From Flavobacteriales bacterium (GTDB lineage Bacteria > Bacteroidota > Bacteroidia > Flavobacteriales_F > PHOS-HE28), in assembly GCA_030584065.1 (NCBI GenBank), contig CP129489.1:2399497-2463496 (forward strand): a stretch of 64,000 nucleotides of DNA, written 5' to 3'. The notes beneath the pieces were generated by a model, which had not been told where the DNA came from, did not search any database, and saw only the letters and a list, made by a program, of their open reading frames with translations. The position numbers and the translations under genes are program-made. Every line of letters begins with the position of its first letter. The stretch's first letter is position 1. Positions 1 to 8,039 of the stretch are shown one piece after another.

Positions 1-386
1 CGCTGTTCACGCCCAGCACGAACCCGGCCGACAACAGCAACACGAACCCCGGAGGCAGCAACACGCCCGGTTCGCAGCCCGGCGGCGGCGGCGTGGGCGA
101 CTTCAAAGGCCGCGGCTTCGAAGGCCGATTGGAGGGCCGGGGCCTGATGCGCGGCCCCAATATCTCGGACAAGCCGGACCACGGCGGAAAGGTTGCCCTC
201 AACATCTGGGTGGACCGCGAAGGCAGGGTGACACGCGTGACGCAGAACCTCGACAAGAGCACGACCACCAGCCAGGTGCTCTTCAACATCGCCAAGAAGG
301 GTGCGATGCAGTGCACGTTCTCCGCACGTACCGATGGGCCCGCCGAGCAGATGGGCCTGCTGGTCTTCATCTTCGAACTGGAGTAA
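1..386 (+). CDS. Energy transducer TonB, C-terminal part (truncated by window edge)
   Basis: The reading frame is open from base 3 to the stop at 384-386, so the 5' end lies outside the window. The visible part starts with a Pro/Asn/Gly-rich linker typical of the periplasm-spanning region of TonB. It is followed by a compact domain with the pattern GKVALNIWVDREGRV and a C-terminal beta strand (GLLVFIFELE), as in TonB C-terminal domains that contact outer-membrane receptors. In Bacteroidota tonB commonly follows exbB/exbD and precedes folC, which fits the next gene one base downstream. TonB would energise receptors such as the two encoded later in this window. The N-terminal anchor cannot be checked here. 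Confidence 0.8.
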   Translation, partial: LFTPSTNPADNSNTNPGGSNTPGSQPGGGGVGDFKGRGFEGRLEGRGLMRGPNISDKPDHGGKVALNIWVDREGRVTRVTQNLDKSTTTSQVLFNIAKKGAMQCTFSARTDGPAEQMGLLVFIFELE

Positions 387-387
387 G

Positions 388-1605
388 GTGACCTACCGGG
401 AAACGCTCGCGTACCTCTACGCGCAGCTGCCCATGTTCCAGCGGGTGGGACAAGCGGCGTACAAGGCGGATCTGCGGAACACCCATGCGCTGATGGAGGC
501 GCTGGGCCATCCGGAGCGTGGGCTGAAGTGCGTGCACGTGGCGGGCACCAACGGCAAGGGCAGCACCAGCTCGCTCATCGCCAGCGCGCTGCAATGCGCA
601 GGGTACAGCGTGGGCCTCCACACCTCGCCGCACCTGAAGGATTTCCGGGAGCGGTTCCGGATCAATGGGGCAATGGTGGATGAGGAAACGGTCACGCGCT
701 TCGTGGAAGGGCACCGCTCCGCATTCGAGCCCATTGCGCCCAGCTTCTTCGAATGGGGCGTGGCCTTCACGCTCTGGTGGTTCCGCGAGCGGCAGGTGGA
801 CATTGCCGTACTGGAAACAGGCATGGGCGGCCGCTTGGACAGCACCAACGTGGTGAACCCCGAGGTGAGCGTCATCACCAATATCGGCTGGGACCACATG
901 CAATTCCTCGGCGACACGCTTGAGCGCATCGCGGCGGAGAAAGCGGGCATCATCAAGGCCAAGGCGGCCGTAGTCGTCGGCGAGGCAGAAGGCGAAGTGG
1001 CCGAGGTGTTCCGGCGGAAAGCCGCACGGGAGCATGCGCCCATCTCCTTCGTAAACAGTGGACGCCCCCTGCCCTATCGCGTCGGCCTTGCCGGAACACA
1101 CCAGCTGCACAATGCGCGCACGGCCCTGGCCGCAATCGAGGAATTGAGGGACCGCGGCTGGTGCATTCCGGACCAGGCCATCGCCGTTGGCTTCGAGGAA
1201 GTGGCGGCGCGCACGGGGCTGCGCGGGCGCTGGGAGACCATCGGACAGGCGCCGCTCACCATCGCCGATGTGGCCCACAACGTGGATGGCATGCGCGTGG
1301 TGAATGAGCTGCTCGCGCACGCCCGATTCGACCGCCTCCATGTGGTGCTGGGAATGGCGAACGACAAGGACGTCGACGCCCTCCTGCGCTTGATGCCGAA
1401 GCATGCCCGCTACCACTTCTGCAAGGCCGACATCCCGCGCGGGATGGACGCCGGTGAGCTATGCCGGAAAGCCGCGCTCCATGCGCTCCAAGGGATGTGC
1501 CACCCCTCCGTTGCCGCAGCCTTGCAGGCCGCGCGCAACGAGGCCGGCGCGAACGACCTGGTGCTGGTGACCGGAAGCGTGTTCGTGGTGGCCGAAGCCC
1601 TTTAG
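388..1605 (+). CDS. folC: Bifunctional folylpolyglutamate synthase / dihydrofolate synthase
   Basis: This cytoplasmic ligase adds glutamate to dihydropteroate and to folates. With a GTG start at 388, one base after the tonB stop, the protein is 405 residues, normal for the family. The Mur-ligase-type P-loop VAGTNGKGST lies near residues 51-60. It is followed by ETGMGGRLDSTN, the NIGWDHMQFLG segment and AEKAGIIK, all diagnostic of FolC. The C-terminal Mur-ligase domain contains the DVAHNVDGM motif. The frame is open further upstream to an ATG at 301, but that would overlap tonB by about 85 bases and lacks family similarity, so GTG 388 is preferred. Confidence 0.93.
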   Translation: MTYRETLAYLYAQLPMFQRVGQAAYKADLRNTHALMEALGHPERGLKCVHVAGTNGKGSTSSLIASALQCAGYSVGLHTSPHLKDFRERFRINGAMVDEETVTRFVEGHRSAFEPIAPSFFEWGVAFTLWWFRERQVDIAVLETGMGGRLDSTNVVNPEVSVITNIGWDHMQFLGDTLERIAAEKAGIIKAKAAVVVGEAEGEVAEVFRRKAAREHAPISFVNSGRPLPYRVGLAGTHQLHNARTALAAIEELRDRGWCIPDQAIAVGFEEVAARTGLRGRWETIGQAPLTIADVAHNVDGMRVVNELLAHARFDRLHVVLGMANDKDVDALLRLMPKHARYHFCKADIPRGMDAGELCRKAALHALQGMCHPSVAAALQAARNEAGANDLVLVTGSVFVVAEAL

Positions 1606-1615
1606 GCCGGCTGTC

Positions 1616-1623
1616 TATATTTG
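1616..1623 (+). promoter_or_regulatory. Bacteroidota -7 element for tRNA-Val(TAC)
   Basis: TATATTTG is a perfect match to the Bacteroidota consensus TAnnTTTG and lies 13 bases before the tRNA. It is one of the few AT-rich octamers in a very GC-rich setting. No convincing -33 TTTG box is seen at the usual spacing. Confidence 0.6.
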
Positions 1624-1636
1624 CCGCCCTCGTTCC

Positions 1637-1714
1637 GGAAGCATAGCTCAGCTGGTTCAGAGCATCTGCCTTACAAGCAGAGGGTCGCTGGTTCGAATCC
1701 GGCTGCTTCCACCA
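1637..1714 (+). tRNA. tRNA-Val (anticodon TAC), CCA encoded
   Basis: The 7-bp acceptor stem GGAAGCA/TGCTTCC closes the gene. The D arm is GCTC...GAGC, the anticodon stem is TCTGC/GCAGA with loop CTTACAA, and the T arm is GCTGG-TTCGAAT-CCGGC. The anticodon TAC reads GTA (valine). A discriminator A at 1711 and an encoded CCA at 1712-1714 follow. A second valine tRNA lies 44 bases downstream. Confidence 0.95.
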
Positions 1715-1740
1715 GGGCCCCCAGGGTCGCCGTTCTTTCC

Positions 1741-1748
1741 TACATTCG
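1741..1748 (+). promoter_or_regulatory. Probable -7 element for tRNA-Val(CAC)
   Basis: TACATTCG matches TAnnTTTG at seven of eight positions and ends 10 bases before the second tRNA. The same octamer recurs upstream of the RRM protein gene at 45623. Each tRNA may therefore have its own promoter, or the pair may be co-transcribed from 1616. Confidence 0.45.
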
Positions 1749-1758
1749 CGCGCCATTC

Positions 1759-1833
1759 GGGATCTTAGCTCAGCTGGTTCAGAGCGCATGCTTCACACGC
1801 ATGAGGTCACTGGTTCGAATCCAGTAGGTCCCA
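1759..1833 (+). tRNA. tRNA-Val (anticodon CAC)
   Basis: The acceptor stem GGGATCT/AGGTCCC (one T-G pair) encloses a canonical cloverleaf. The D arm is GCTC...GAGC, the anticodon stem CATGC/GCATG is perfectly paired around loop TTCACAC, and the T arm is CTGG-TTCGAAT-CCAG. Anticodon CAC reads GTG (valine). The discriminator is A1833, and the next bases are CGA, so CCA is not encoded here, unlike the neighbouring valine tRNA. Confidence 0.95.
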
Positions 1834-1835
1834 CG

Positions 1836-1866
1836 AAGCCCCGGAAAGCCGGGGCTTTTTCTTTTC
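1836..1866 (+). terminator. Rho-independent terminator after the tRNA-Val pair
   Basis: A 9-bp perfect stem AAGCCCCGG/CCGGGGCTT with a four-base loop AAAG is followed immediately by a T-rich run (TTTCTTTT). It starts two bases after the second tRNA. Confidence 0.9.
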
Positions 1867-2279
1867 CGACCCCGCCGAAGAAGAGCCCGGGCACCGCCTC
1901 GCCTCAGTGCCCATGCCCGACTGGCCATTCCCTGCTGCAGCTCCATCGTAGGGGGTAGCCGCGCTGGGGGTAGTCACCGCCCGTGCATGCATCAATCCTC
2001 CGCTCCACCGAACGGACCGGCCCTCCCGTAATGGGCGTCCCTGCGGACTCCCAGGCATATGGAGACCCGCAGCAGCATCAAATCAGCCCCCAGGAGGTCT
2101 TACGAGCCGGCTCCAGTGCAGCGTCGCACCTCGGATTCACGGCGAGCCTCAAGTTGTATTCAACTGAATACCAGCACACTAACTGCTTCGATAAATTTTG
2201 TTCATGTTTTTTTCTTGTTTCTTAGACAACTCGCCTCATCTTTGTCCAGCCATTCAGCCAAATCATTAAACACAATCAC
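1867..2279. other. Intergenic region upstream of the carotenoid/photolyase operon
   Basis: No convincing gene lies in these 413 bases. The first part is GC-rich and contains a direct repeat GGGGGTAG at 1951-1958 and 1966-1973. From about 2150 the composition switches to an AT-rich block (T-tracts around 2195-2225), unusual for this window and typical of a regulatory region. This is the largest gene-free gap in the window and precedes its longest operon, so operator sites here are plausible but unproven. Confidence 0.6.
2214..2244 (+). promoter_or_regulatory. Candidate promoter of the crt/photolyase operon
   Basis: CTTG at 2214-2217 (resembling the -33 TTTG box) is followed after 19 bases by CATCTTTG at 2237-2244, which matches TAnnTTTG at seven of eight positions. 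The start codon of the sigma gene lies 35 bases further on. Other AT-rich matches occur nearby (for example around 2191-2200), so the exact promoter is uncertain. Confidence 0.4.
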
Positions 2280-2789
2280 ATGTCCACCCTCGAGTTCAAC
2301 CAACAGCTGATCGGACTGCGCCAGCAGCTTTTCTACTTCGCGCTGAGCTTGACCAAGGACCGGGAGAATGCCTTGGACCTCTTGCAGGAGAGCACGCTCC
2401 GCGCCATCACCTTCCGGGACAAGTTCCGTGACAACACCAACTTCAAGGCTTGGGTGTACACCATCATGAAGAACACCTTCATCAATGGTCACCGCCGCAC
2501 GAAGCGGACCCGGGTGATCATGGACTCCGTGGAGCGCGAACGGACCCAGGTACGACGGGTGGAGACGCCGGCAAGCGCTGAGGCCACGGTGCGAATGGAC
2601 GAGATCAGCCGTAGCTTGGAGCGTTTGGATCCCGCGTTCCGCACCCCGTTCACCATGCATCACGAAGGCTACAAGTACCACGAGATCGCCGAGCACATGG
2701 GGATTCCCATCGGCACCGTGAAGAGCCGGATCCACCAGGCCCGTCAACGCCTGCAGGAGATGCTCTCCGACAAGCACATCGCATCCTGA
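2280..2789 (+). CDS. ECF-type RNA polymerase sigma factor heading the carotenoid operon
   Basis: The 169-residue product has sigma-70 region 2 at about residues 15-80 (DLLQESTLRAI, then FKAWVYTIMKN) and region 4 at about 115-162 (KYHEIAEHMGIPIGTVKSRI helix-turn-helix). There is no region 3 and no C-terminal extension, as in ECF sigma factors. Its stop overlaps the crtI start (TGATG), so the two are translationally coupled and the factor probably drives its own operon. By analogy with CarQ-type systems it may respond to light or singlet oxygen. No anti-sigma gene is adjacent, so its control is unknown. Confidence 0.88.
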   Translation: MSTLEFNQQLIGLRQQLFYFALSLTKDRENALDLLQESTLRAITFRDKFRDNTNFKAWVYTIMKNTFINGHRRTKRTRVIMDSVERERTQVRRVETPASAEATVRMDEISRSLERLDPAFRTPFTMHHEGYKYHEIAEHMGIPIGTVKSRIHQARQRLQEMLSDKHIAS

Positions 2790-4276
2790 TGAAGGACGCC
2801 GTGGTCATCGGAACCGGCTTCGCCGGTTTGGCCGCCACCGCCTCGCTGGCACGGAGGGGCTTCCGCGTGACGGTGCTCGAGAAGAACGCCGAGCCCGGTG
2901 GACGGGCACGCACCTGGAGCGACCGCGGGTTCACCTTCGACATGGGCCCCAGCTTCTACTGGATGCCCGAGGTGTTCGACCGGTTCTTTGCCGAGTTCGG
3001 GGAAAAGACCAGCGACCACTACCAGCTGGTGCGGCTCGATCCGAGCTACAGCGTGGTCTTCGGCCCCCAGGAGAAGTGGGCCATCCCGGCCGACCCGATC
3101 GCCCTACGGGCCTTCTTTGACAGCAAGGAGAAAGGTGCCGGAGCCCAGCTGGACCGCTTCCTGGCGGAGGCCAAGTTGAAGTACGACCTGGGCATGGGTG
3201 AACTGGTGTACCGCCCCTCCTTGAGCTGGGGCGAGTACATGCACCCGGGCCTGATCGGGGGATTGTTGAAGACCAAGGTCTTCCGCAGCCTGCGCAAACA
3301 CGTGCAGGCCCATTTCACCGATGAACGGCTCCGCTTGCTGATGGAGTTCCCGGTGCTCTTCCTGGGCGCCGCTCCTCAGAACACCCCCGCGCTGTACAGC
3401 CTGATGAACTACGCCGACATGGAACTGGGTACCTGGTACCCCATGGGCGGCATGGGCAAGGTGGTGGATGCCTTTGTGCGCGTGGCGGAGAAGCAGGGTG
3501 CCACCATCCGCTGCAACGAGGCGGTGAAGCGGATCGTGGTGGAGAACGGCAAGGCCGTGGGCGTGGAGACCACCTCCGGTGTGCTGCGTGCGGACCTGGT
3601 GGTGGCCGGTGCCGACTACCACCACGTGGACCAGGAACTGCTGCCAGAAGCCCAGCGCGGCTACAGCCCTGATTACTGGAAGAAGCGCACCATGGCCCCC
3701 AGCGGGCTGCTCTTCTACCTGGGTTTCGACCGACGGCTGCCGGACCTGGAGCACCACACCCTCTTCTTCGACGAATCGCTGGACCAGCACAGCGCGGAGA
3801 TCTACGACAACCCCGCGTGGCCCAGCAAGCCCCTGTTCTACACCAGTTGCGCCAGCAAGACCGACCCCTCGGTGGCGCCCGCCGGCCAGGAGAACATGGT
3901 GATCCTGATCCCCATCGCTCCGGGGCTGGATGACCGCGAAGAGACCCGCGAGCGTTACTACCACCTGGTGATGGAGCGCCTGGGCCGGCACCTCGGCTTC
4001 GACCCGCGCCCGCATGTGGTGGTGAAGCGCAGCTACAGCATCAACGACCTGCTGGCCGACTACAACGCCTTCCGCGGCAACGCCTACGGCATGGCCAACA
4101 CCATCATGCAGACCGGCCCCCTGCGCCCCAGCATGAAAAGTCGCAAGGTGCAGGGCCTGTACTACACCGGGCAGCTCACCGTGCCCGGCCCCGGCGTCCC
4201 ACCCGCGATCATCAGCGGGCAGGTGGTTGCCGAACTGATCGAAAAGGAATTCGCACGCAACCCCATCAAGGCATGA
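2789..4276 (+). CDS. crtI: Phytoene desaturase
   Basis: The product desaturates phytoene towards lycopene at the membrane surface. The N-terminus has the dinucleotide-binding fold VVIGTGFAGLAA at residues 4-15, followed by VTVLEKNAEPGGRA. The C-terminus carries the CrtI signature GLYYTGQLTVPGPGVPPA near residue 460. The length of 495 residues is standard. The ATG overlaps the sigma-factor stop by one base, and the gene end overlaps crtB by 4 bp. The number of desaturation steps cannot be read from the sequence. Confidence 0.95.
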   Translation: MKDAVVIGTGFAGLAATASLARRGFRVTVLEKNAEPGGRARTWSDRGFTFDMGPSFYWMPEVFDRFFAEFGEKTSDHYQLVRLDPSYSVVFGPQEKWAIPADPIALRAFFDSKEKGAGAQLDRFLAEAKLKYDLGMGELVYRPSLSWGEYMHPGLIGGLLKTKVFRSLRKHVQAHFTDERLRLLMEFPVLFLGAAPQNTPALYSLMNYADMELGTWYPMGGMGKVVDAFVRVAEKQGATIRCNEAVKRIVVENGKAVGVETTSGVLRADLVVAGADYHHVDQELLPEAQRGYSPDYWKKRTMAPSGLLFYLGFDRRLPDLEHHTLFFDESLDQHSAEIYDNPAWPSKPLFYTSCASKTDPSVAPAGQENMVILIPIAPGLDDREETRERYYHLVMERLGRHLGFDPRPHVVVKRSYSINDLLADYNAFRGNAYGMANTIMQTGPLRPSMKSRKVQGLYYTGQLTVPGPGVPPAIISGQVVAELIEKEFARNPIKA

Positions 4277-5115
4277 ACACCATCGCACTCTACGATAAGG
4301 TCTGCCTGAAGGCAAGCAGGCAAACCACGTACAGCTACAGCACGTCGTTCTCCCTGGGGATCCGTTCGCTGGACAAGCGGTTCCATGCGCCGATCCATGC
4401 CATCTATGGCTTCGTGCGCTTCGCGGACGAGATCGTGGACACCTTCCATGGTTATGACAAGAACGACTTGCTGAAGCGCTTCCGCGAGGACACCTACCGC
4501 GCCATCGCGGAGGGGATCAGCCTCAACCCCATTCTGCACAGCTTCCAGAAGGTGGTGAACGAGTACCACATCGAGCGCGAGCTGTACGACACCTTCCTGG
4601 ACAGCATGGCGATGGACCTCACGGACACCGCCCACGACCAGCGGAGCTACGAGACCTACATCCTCGGGAGCGCGGAAGTGGTGGGCCTGATGTGCCTGCG
4701 CGTGTTCTGCGAAGGCGATGATGCGCTCTATCACAAGCTGAAGCCTGCGGCCATGAAGCTGGGCGCGGCCTTCCAGAAGGTCAACTTCCTGCGCGACCTG
4801 AAGGACGACCACCAGAACCTGGGCCGCACCTATTTCCCTGGCATCGACCTGAGCCGCTGGGATGAGGACACCAAGCGCACCATCGAGGCGGACATCCAAG
4901 CCGACTTCGATGCGGCGCTGGAGGGCATCCGGCAACTGCCGAAGGGTGCCCGGTTCGGCGTGTACATGGCCTACATCTACTACGTGAACCTCTTCCGCAA
5001 GATCAAGGCGCTGCCCGCAGGCCGCATCATGCAGGAGCGCGTGCGCGTGCGCAACCGCCGGAAGATCGCACTCCTCACCACCAGCTACCTGCGCCACAGC
5101 TTCGGCATGCTCTGA
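4273..5115 (+). CDS. crtB: Phytoene synthase
   Basis: The product condenses two geranylgeranyl diphosphates to phytoene. The 280-residue protein has both Asp-rich metal-binding regions of the squalene/phytoene synthase family: FADEIVDTFHG near residue 55 and NFLRDLKDD near residues 173-181. The ATG overlaps the crtI stop (ATGA), consistent with coupled expression. Idi follows after three bases, so precursor supply and carotenoid synthesis are made together. Confidence 0.95.
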   Translation: MNTIALYDKVCLKASRQTTYSYSTSFSLGIRSLDKRFHAPIHAIYGFVRFADEIVDTFHGYDKNDLLKRFREDTYRAIAEGISLNPILHSFQKVVNEYHIERELYDTFLDSMAMDLTDTAHDQRSYETYILGSAEVVGLMCLRVFCEGDDALYHKLKPAAMKLGAAFQKVNFLRDLKDDHQNLGRTYFPGIDLSRWDEDTKRTIEADIQADFDAALEGIRQLPKGARFGVYMAYIYYVNLFRKIKALPAGRIMQERVRVRNRRKIALLTTSYLRHSFGML

Positions 5116-5118
5116 GCC

Positions 5119-5670
5119 ATGCAGGACCACGCGATGGATGAGGAACTGGTGCTGCTCGTGAACGAGCGCGACGAGCCCGTGGGCACCATGGGCAAGTTGC
5201 GCGCTCATCAGGAAGGTGCGCTGCACCGGGCCTTCAGCGTCTTCCTGTTCGACGACCAGGGCCGCTTGTTGCTGCAGCGCCGCGCGGCGGGCAAGTACCA
5301 TAGCCCAGGCCTGTGGACCAACACCTGCTGCAGCCATCCCCGTCCGGAAGAGTCCGTGGCCGATGCTGCGCGTCGCAGGCTGATGGAGGAGATGGGCATC
5401 GACACGCCCGTGGAGCACCGCTTCAGCTTCCATTACCGGGCAGACTTCGACAACGGCCTCATCGAGCATGAACTGGACCATGTCCTCTTCGGCCGTTGGA
5501 GCGGGGATGTCCGTCCGAACCCCGAGGAGGTCGATGATTGGACCTACATCCACCTGAATGAACTGGACGCCGAACTGACCCGGCATCCCGAGCGCTACAC
5601 CGCCTGGTTGCGCATCTGCTGGGAGCAGGTGCGTGAAGCACTGCGCGAAAGCGCACCCACCACCAACTGA
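5119..5670 (+). CDS. idi: Isopentenyl-diphosphate delta-isomerase, type I (Nudix)
   Basis: The product interconverts IPP and DMAPP and feeds the carotenoid branch. The 183-residue protein has the family signature GLWTNTCCSHP with the catalytic Cys region at about residues 68-78. The Nudix-like helix ARRRLMEEMGI follows, and EHELDHVLFG supplies metal-ligand residues. A second in-frame ATG five codons in (5134) is also possible. It sits between crtB and folE with gaps of 3 and 8 nt. Confidence 0.94.
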   Translation: MQDHAMDEELVLLVNERDEPVGTMGKLRAHQEGALHRAFSVFLFDDQGRLLLQRRAAGKYHSPGLWTNTCCSHPRPEESVADAARRRLMEEMGIDTPVEHRFSFHYRADFDNGLIEHELDHVLFGRWSGDVRPNPEEVDDWTYIHLNELDAELTRHPERYTAWLRICWEQVREALRESAPTTN

Positions 5671-5678
5671 ACAGACCC

Positions 5679-6359
5679 ATGCTGATGAAACGCAACGGCG
5701 CGGTGATCCCGCTGGCCGCCCCCACTGAGCTTCTGCACGAGGACCATCCGGCCTCCATCGACACGCCGATGCGTGACGATGCCTTCGCGCTTTCGCCCGA
5801 GGAGAAGATCCACCGCATCGAACAGCACTTCCGCGGCATCATGGAGACGCTGGGCCTCGACCTCGCCGACGACAGCCTGCAGGGCACGCCCAAACGCGTG
5901 GCCAAGATGTTCGTGAACGAGGTGTTCAGCGGGCTGGACCCCGCCACGCGCCCCGAGCCCACCTTGTTCGCCAACAAGTTCGGCTACAAAGGGATGCTGG
6001 TGGAGCGCGACATCACCGTGCACAGCTTCTGCGAGCACCACTTCGTGCCCATCATCGGCAAGGCCACCGTGGCCTACTTCAGCAGCGGACAGGTGATCGG
6101 CCTCAGCAAGCTGGACCGGATCGTGAAGCACTACGCTGCGCGGCCCCAGGTGCAGGAACGACTCACTGAGCAGATCGCCGCCGAGCTGAAGCGTGTGCTG
6201 CGCACGGAGGATGTGGCTGTGCTGATCGACGCCGAGCACATGTGCGTGAAACTGCGGGGCGTGAAGGACGAATGCAGCAGCACCGTGACCTCGCACTTCA
6301 GCGGTCGCTTCGAGGAAGCGGAGGTGCGCAACGAGTTCCTGACCTACCTCAAGCGCTGA
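5679..6359 (+). CDS. folE: GTP cyclohydrolase I
   Basis: The product converts GTP to 7,8-dihydroneopterin triphosphate, the first step to folates and pterins. The 226-residue protein has the zinc-site motif FCEHHFVP near residues 117-124 and the second zinc Cys in HMCVKLRGVKD near residue 190. The TPKRVAKMFVNEVFSG segment is typical of the family. Its position directly before a photolyase gene suggests it supplies pterin for the photolyase antenna or for another pterin-dependent enzyme induced by light. This is inference from context. Confidence 0.94.
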   Translation: MLMKRNGAVIPLAAPTELLHEDHPASIDTPMRDDAFALSPEEKIHRIEQHFRGIMETLGLDLADDSLQGTPKRVAKMFVNEVFSGLDPATRPEPTLFANKFGYKGMLVERDITVHSFCEHHFVPIIGKATVAYFSSGQVIGLSKLDRIVKHYAARPQVQERLTEQIAAELKRVLRTEDVAVLIDAEHMCVKLRGVKDECSSTVTSHFSGRFEEAEVRNEFLTYLKR

Positions 6360-6360
6360 C

Positions 6361-7707
6361 GTGTCCAAGCCACGCATCAGCATCCACTGGTTCCGGCGCG
6401 ACCTCCGCCTGGCCGACAACCATGGCTTCTTCCGCGCGCTGAGCGAGCATGGCAATGTGCTCCCGCTCTTCATCTTCGACACGGAGATCCTCGACAAGCT
6501 GGAGGACAAGGCCGACCGGCGGGTGGACTTCATCCACCGCGCCCTGAGCGGCATGCAGGCGGAACTCGTCAAGCGCGGCTCCACCCTGCTGGTGGAACAT
6601 GGGCGTCCCTTGGATGTCTGGGAACGGCTGCTGGCGCAGTACGAGATCGCGGCGGTCACCACCAATCACGACCACGAACCCTACGCCATCGCGCGGGACA
6701 AGTCGGTGGGCGAGTTGCTGGCCGCGCATGGCGTGCCCTTCCGCACGTTCAAGGACATCAGCATCTTCGAGCGCGGCGAGGTGGTGAAGGATGATGGCGG
6801 GCCGTACACCGTGTACACCCCCTACATGCGCAAATGGCGGGCGCAGTTCACGCCGGAGATGGCCGCGCCCCACCGCAGCGAGGACCGGTTGGACCGGCTT
6901 TGGAAGAGCGCTGCCCTCCCGCTGCCCAGGTTGGAGGCCATCGGGTTCAAGCCGACCGACCTGCAGGCCCCACCTTCCACCTTGACGGATGAACTGCTCC
7001 GCAACTATGACCGCACACGCGACATCCCGTCCGTGACCGGGACCAGCCGGATGAGCACCCATCTGCGCTTCGGCACGGTGAGCGTGCGCGAACTGGTGCG
7101 TCGCAGCCTCGAGACGAGCCCGAAGTACCTGAACGAGCTCATCTGGCGGGAGTTCTTCATGCAGGTACTCTGGCATTTCCCGCACCCGGAGCGGGCCTTC
7201 AAGCCTGCGTACGACCAGATCGCGTGGCGTGCGGACGAGGCCGGGTTCAAGGCCTGGTGTGCGGGCCGGACAGGGTATCCCTTGGTGGACGCCGGGATGC
7301 GCGAATTGAATGCCACCGGACTGATGCACAACCGGGTCCGCATGGTGGTGGCCAGTTTCCTCACCAAGCACCTCCTCATCGACTGGCGCTGGGGGGAGGC
7401 CTACTTCGCGGCGAAATTGCTCGACTTTGAGCTGAGCAGCAACAACGGAGGCTGGCAATGGGCCTCAGGCTCAGGCTGTGACGCAGCCCCCTACTTCCGC
7501 GTATTCAATCCCCAATTGCAGCTGGAACGATTCGACCCCGAGTTAAAATATGTCAAGTACTGGGTGCCGGAGTATGGATCGGCAAACTATGTGCGTCCAA
7601 TGGTCGTTCATCAAGCAGCCCGAGAACGGGCGATAAGCGTCTACAAGCAGGCCTTGTCAGCCGCAGGAAGAACGCCACACACACAACAAACCCAACTCTT
7701 CGCATAG
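6361..7707 (+). CDS. Deoxyribodipyrimidine photolyase (class I, photolyase/cryptochrome family)
   Basis: The product repairs UV-induced pyrimidine dimers using FAD and light. The 448-residue protein begins at GTG 6361, one base after the folE stop. The N-terminal antenna domain opens with HWFRRDLRLADNHG. The FAD-binding domain has the class I signatures WREFFMQVLWHFP, TGYPLVDAGMREL, LMHNRVRMVVASFLTK and NNGGWQWASGSGCD. These fit a functional photolyase better than a cryptochrome, but the lesion specificity (CPD or 6-4) and the antenna cofactor cannot be settled by eye. Confidence 0.93.
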   Translation: MSKPRISIHWFRRDLRLADNHGFFRALSEHGNVLPLFIFDTEILDKLEDKADRRVDFIHRALSGMQAELVKRGSTLLVEHGRPLDVWERLLAQYEIAAVTTNHDHEPYAIARDKSVGELLAAHGVPFRTFKDISIFERGEVVKDDGGPYTVYTPYMRKWRAQFTPEMAAPHRSEDRLDRLWKSAALPLPRLEAIGFKPTDLQAPPSTLTDELLRNYDRTRDIPSVTGTSRMSTHLRFGTVSVRELVRRSLETSPKYLNELIWREFFMQVLWHFPHPERAFKPAYDQIAWRADEAGFKAWCAGRTGYPLVDAGMRELNATGLMHNRVRMVVASFLTKHLLIDWRWGEAYFAAKLLDFELSSNNGGWQWASGSGCDAAPYFRVFNPQLQLERFDPELKYVKYWVPEYGSANYVRPMVVHQAARERAISVYKQALSAAGRTPHTQQTQLFA

Positions 7708-7709
7708 CC

Positions 7710-7871
7710 ATGCCCCGCAAGAAGAAATCCCTGATCCTCACCCAGCCGGTGAAGGATGGCATCAAAGCGATCAAGGTCCGGCTGGATGCCCGCACCGTCA
7801 TCACCCTCGCGAGCCAGAAAGCGCTGGAATTCTGGAAGCAGCGCTATCCCAAGCTCGAGGTGATCGGCTGA
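7710..7871 (+). CDS. Small basic protein of unknown function, first of a tandem pair
   Basis: This 53-residue ORF starts two bases after the photolyase stop and is followed after three bases by a paralogue. It opens MPRKKKSLIL and contains KVRLDARTVITLAS and FWKQRYPKLEV. The reading is clearly real, because the same positions are conserved in the next gene: MPRKK, a run of LIL, a KVRLDxRTVIT strand, then ALExWxQRYPKL. It has no signal peptide, membrane segment or cysteine. I do not recognise the family. The basic N-terminus allows nucleic-acid binding, but nothing proves it. Confidence 0.8.
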   Translation: MPRKKKSLILTQPVKDGIKAIKVRLDARTVITLASQKALEFWKQRYPKLEVIG

Positions 7872-7874
7872 GCC

Positions 7875-8036
7875 ATGCCCCGCAAGAAACCAGCTCTGAT
7901 CCTCGAACGCCCCATGAAGGCGGGCGTCAAGGAGACCAAGGTGCGGCTCGATTCGCGCACGGTCATCACCGTATCCTCGAAGGCTGCCCTGGAGCGCTGG
8001 CGCCAGCGGTATCCGAAACTCATCGTTCTCGACTGA
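7875..8036 (+). CDS. Small basic protein of unknown function, second of a tandem pair
   Basis: This is a 53-residue paralogue of the preceding gene and of exactly the same length. It opens MPRKKPALIL and contains KVRLDSRTVITVSS and RWRQRYPKLIVL. About half the residues are identical to the first copy, and the differences are mostly conservative. The two copies are separated by three bases, and the following SRPBCC gene starts after three more, so all are on one message. The divergence suggests an old duplication with both copies kept. The function is unknown. Confidence 0.8.
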   Translation: MPRKKPALILERPMKAGVKETKVRLDSRTVITVSSKAALERWRQRYPKLIVLD

Positions 8037-8039
8037 GCA

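Noticed and set aside
301..387. Upstream extension of folC to ATG 301
   Set aside because: It overlaps the end of tonB in another frame and the extra residues have no FolC similarity; GTG 388 fits the family N-terminus.
1621..1827. Small ORF covering both tRNA genes
   Set aside because: The sequence is fully explained by two cloverleaf tRNAs and the peptide has no support.
3104..5586. Long minus-strand frames opposite crtI, crtB and idi
   Set aside because: They are shadows of the carotenoid genes, with biased His/Val/Ala composition and no motifs.
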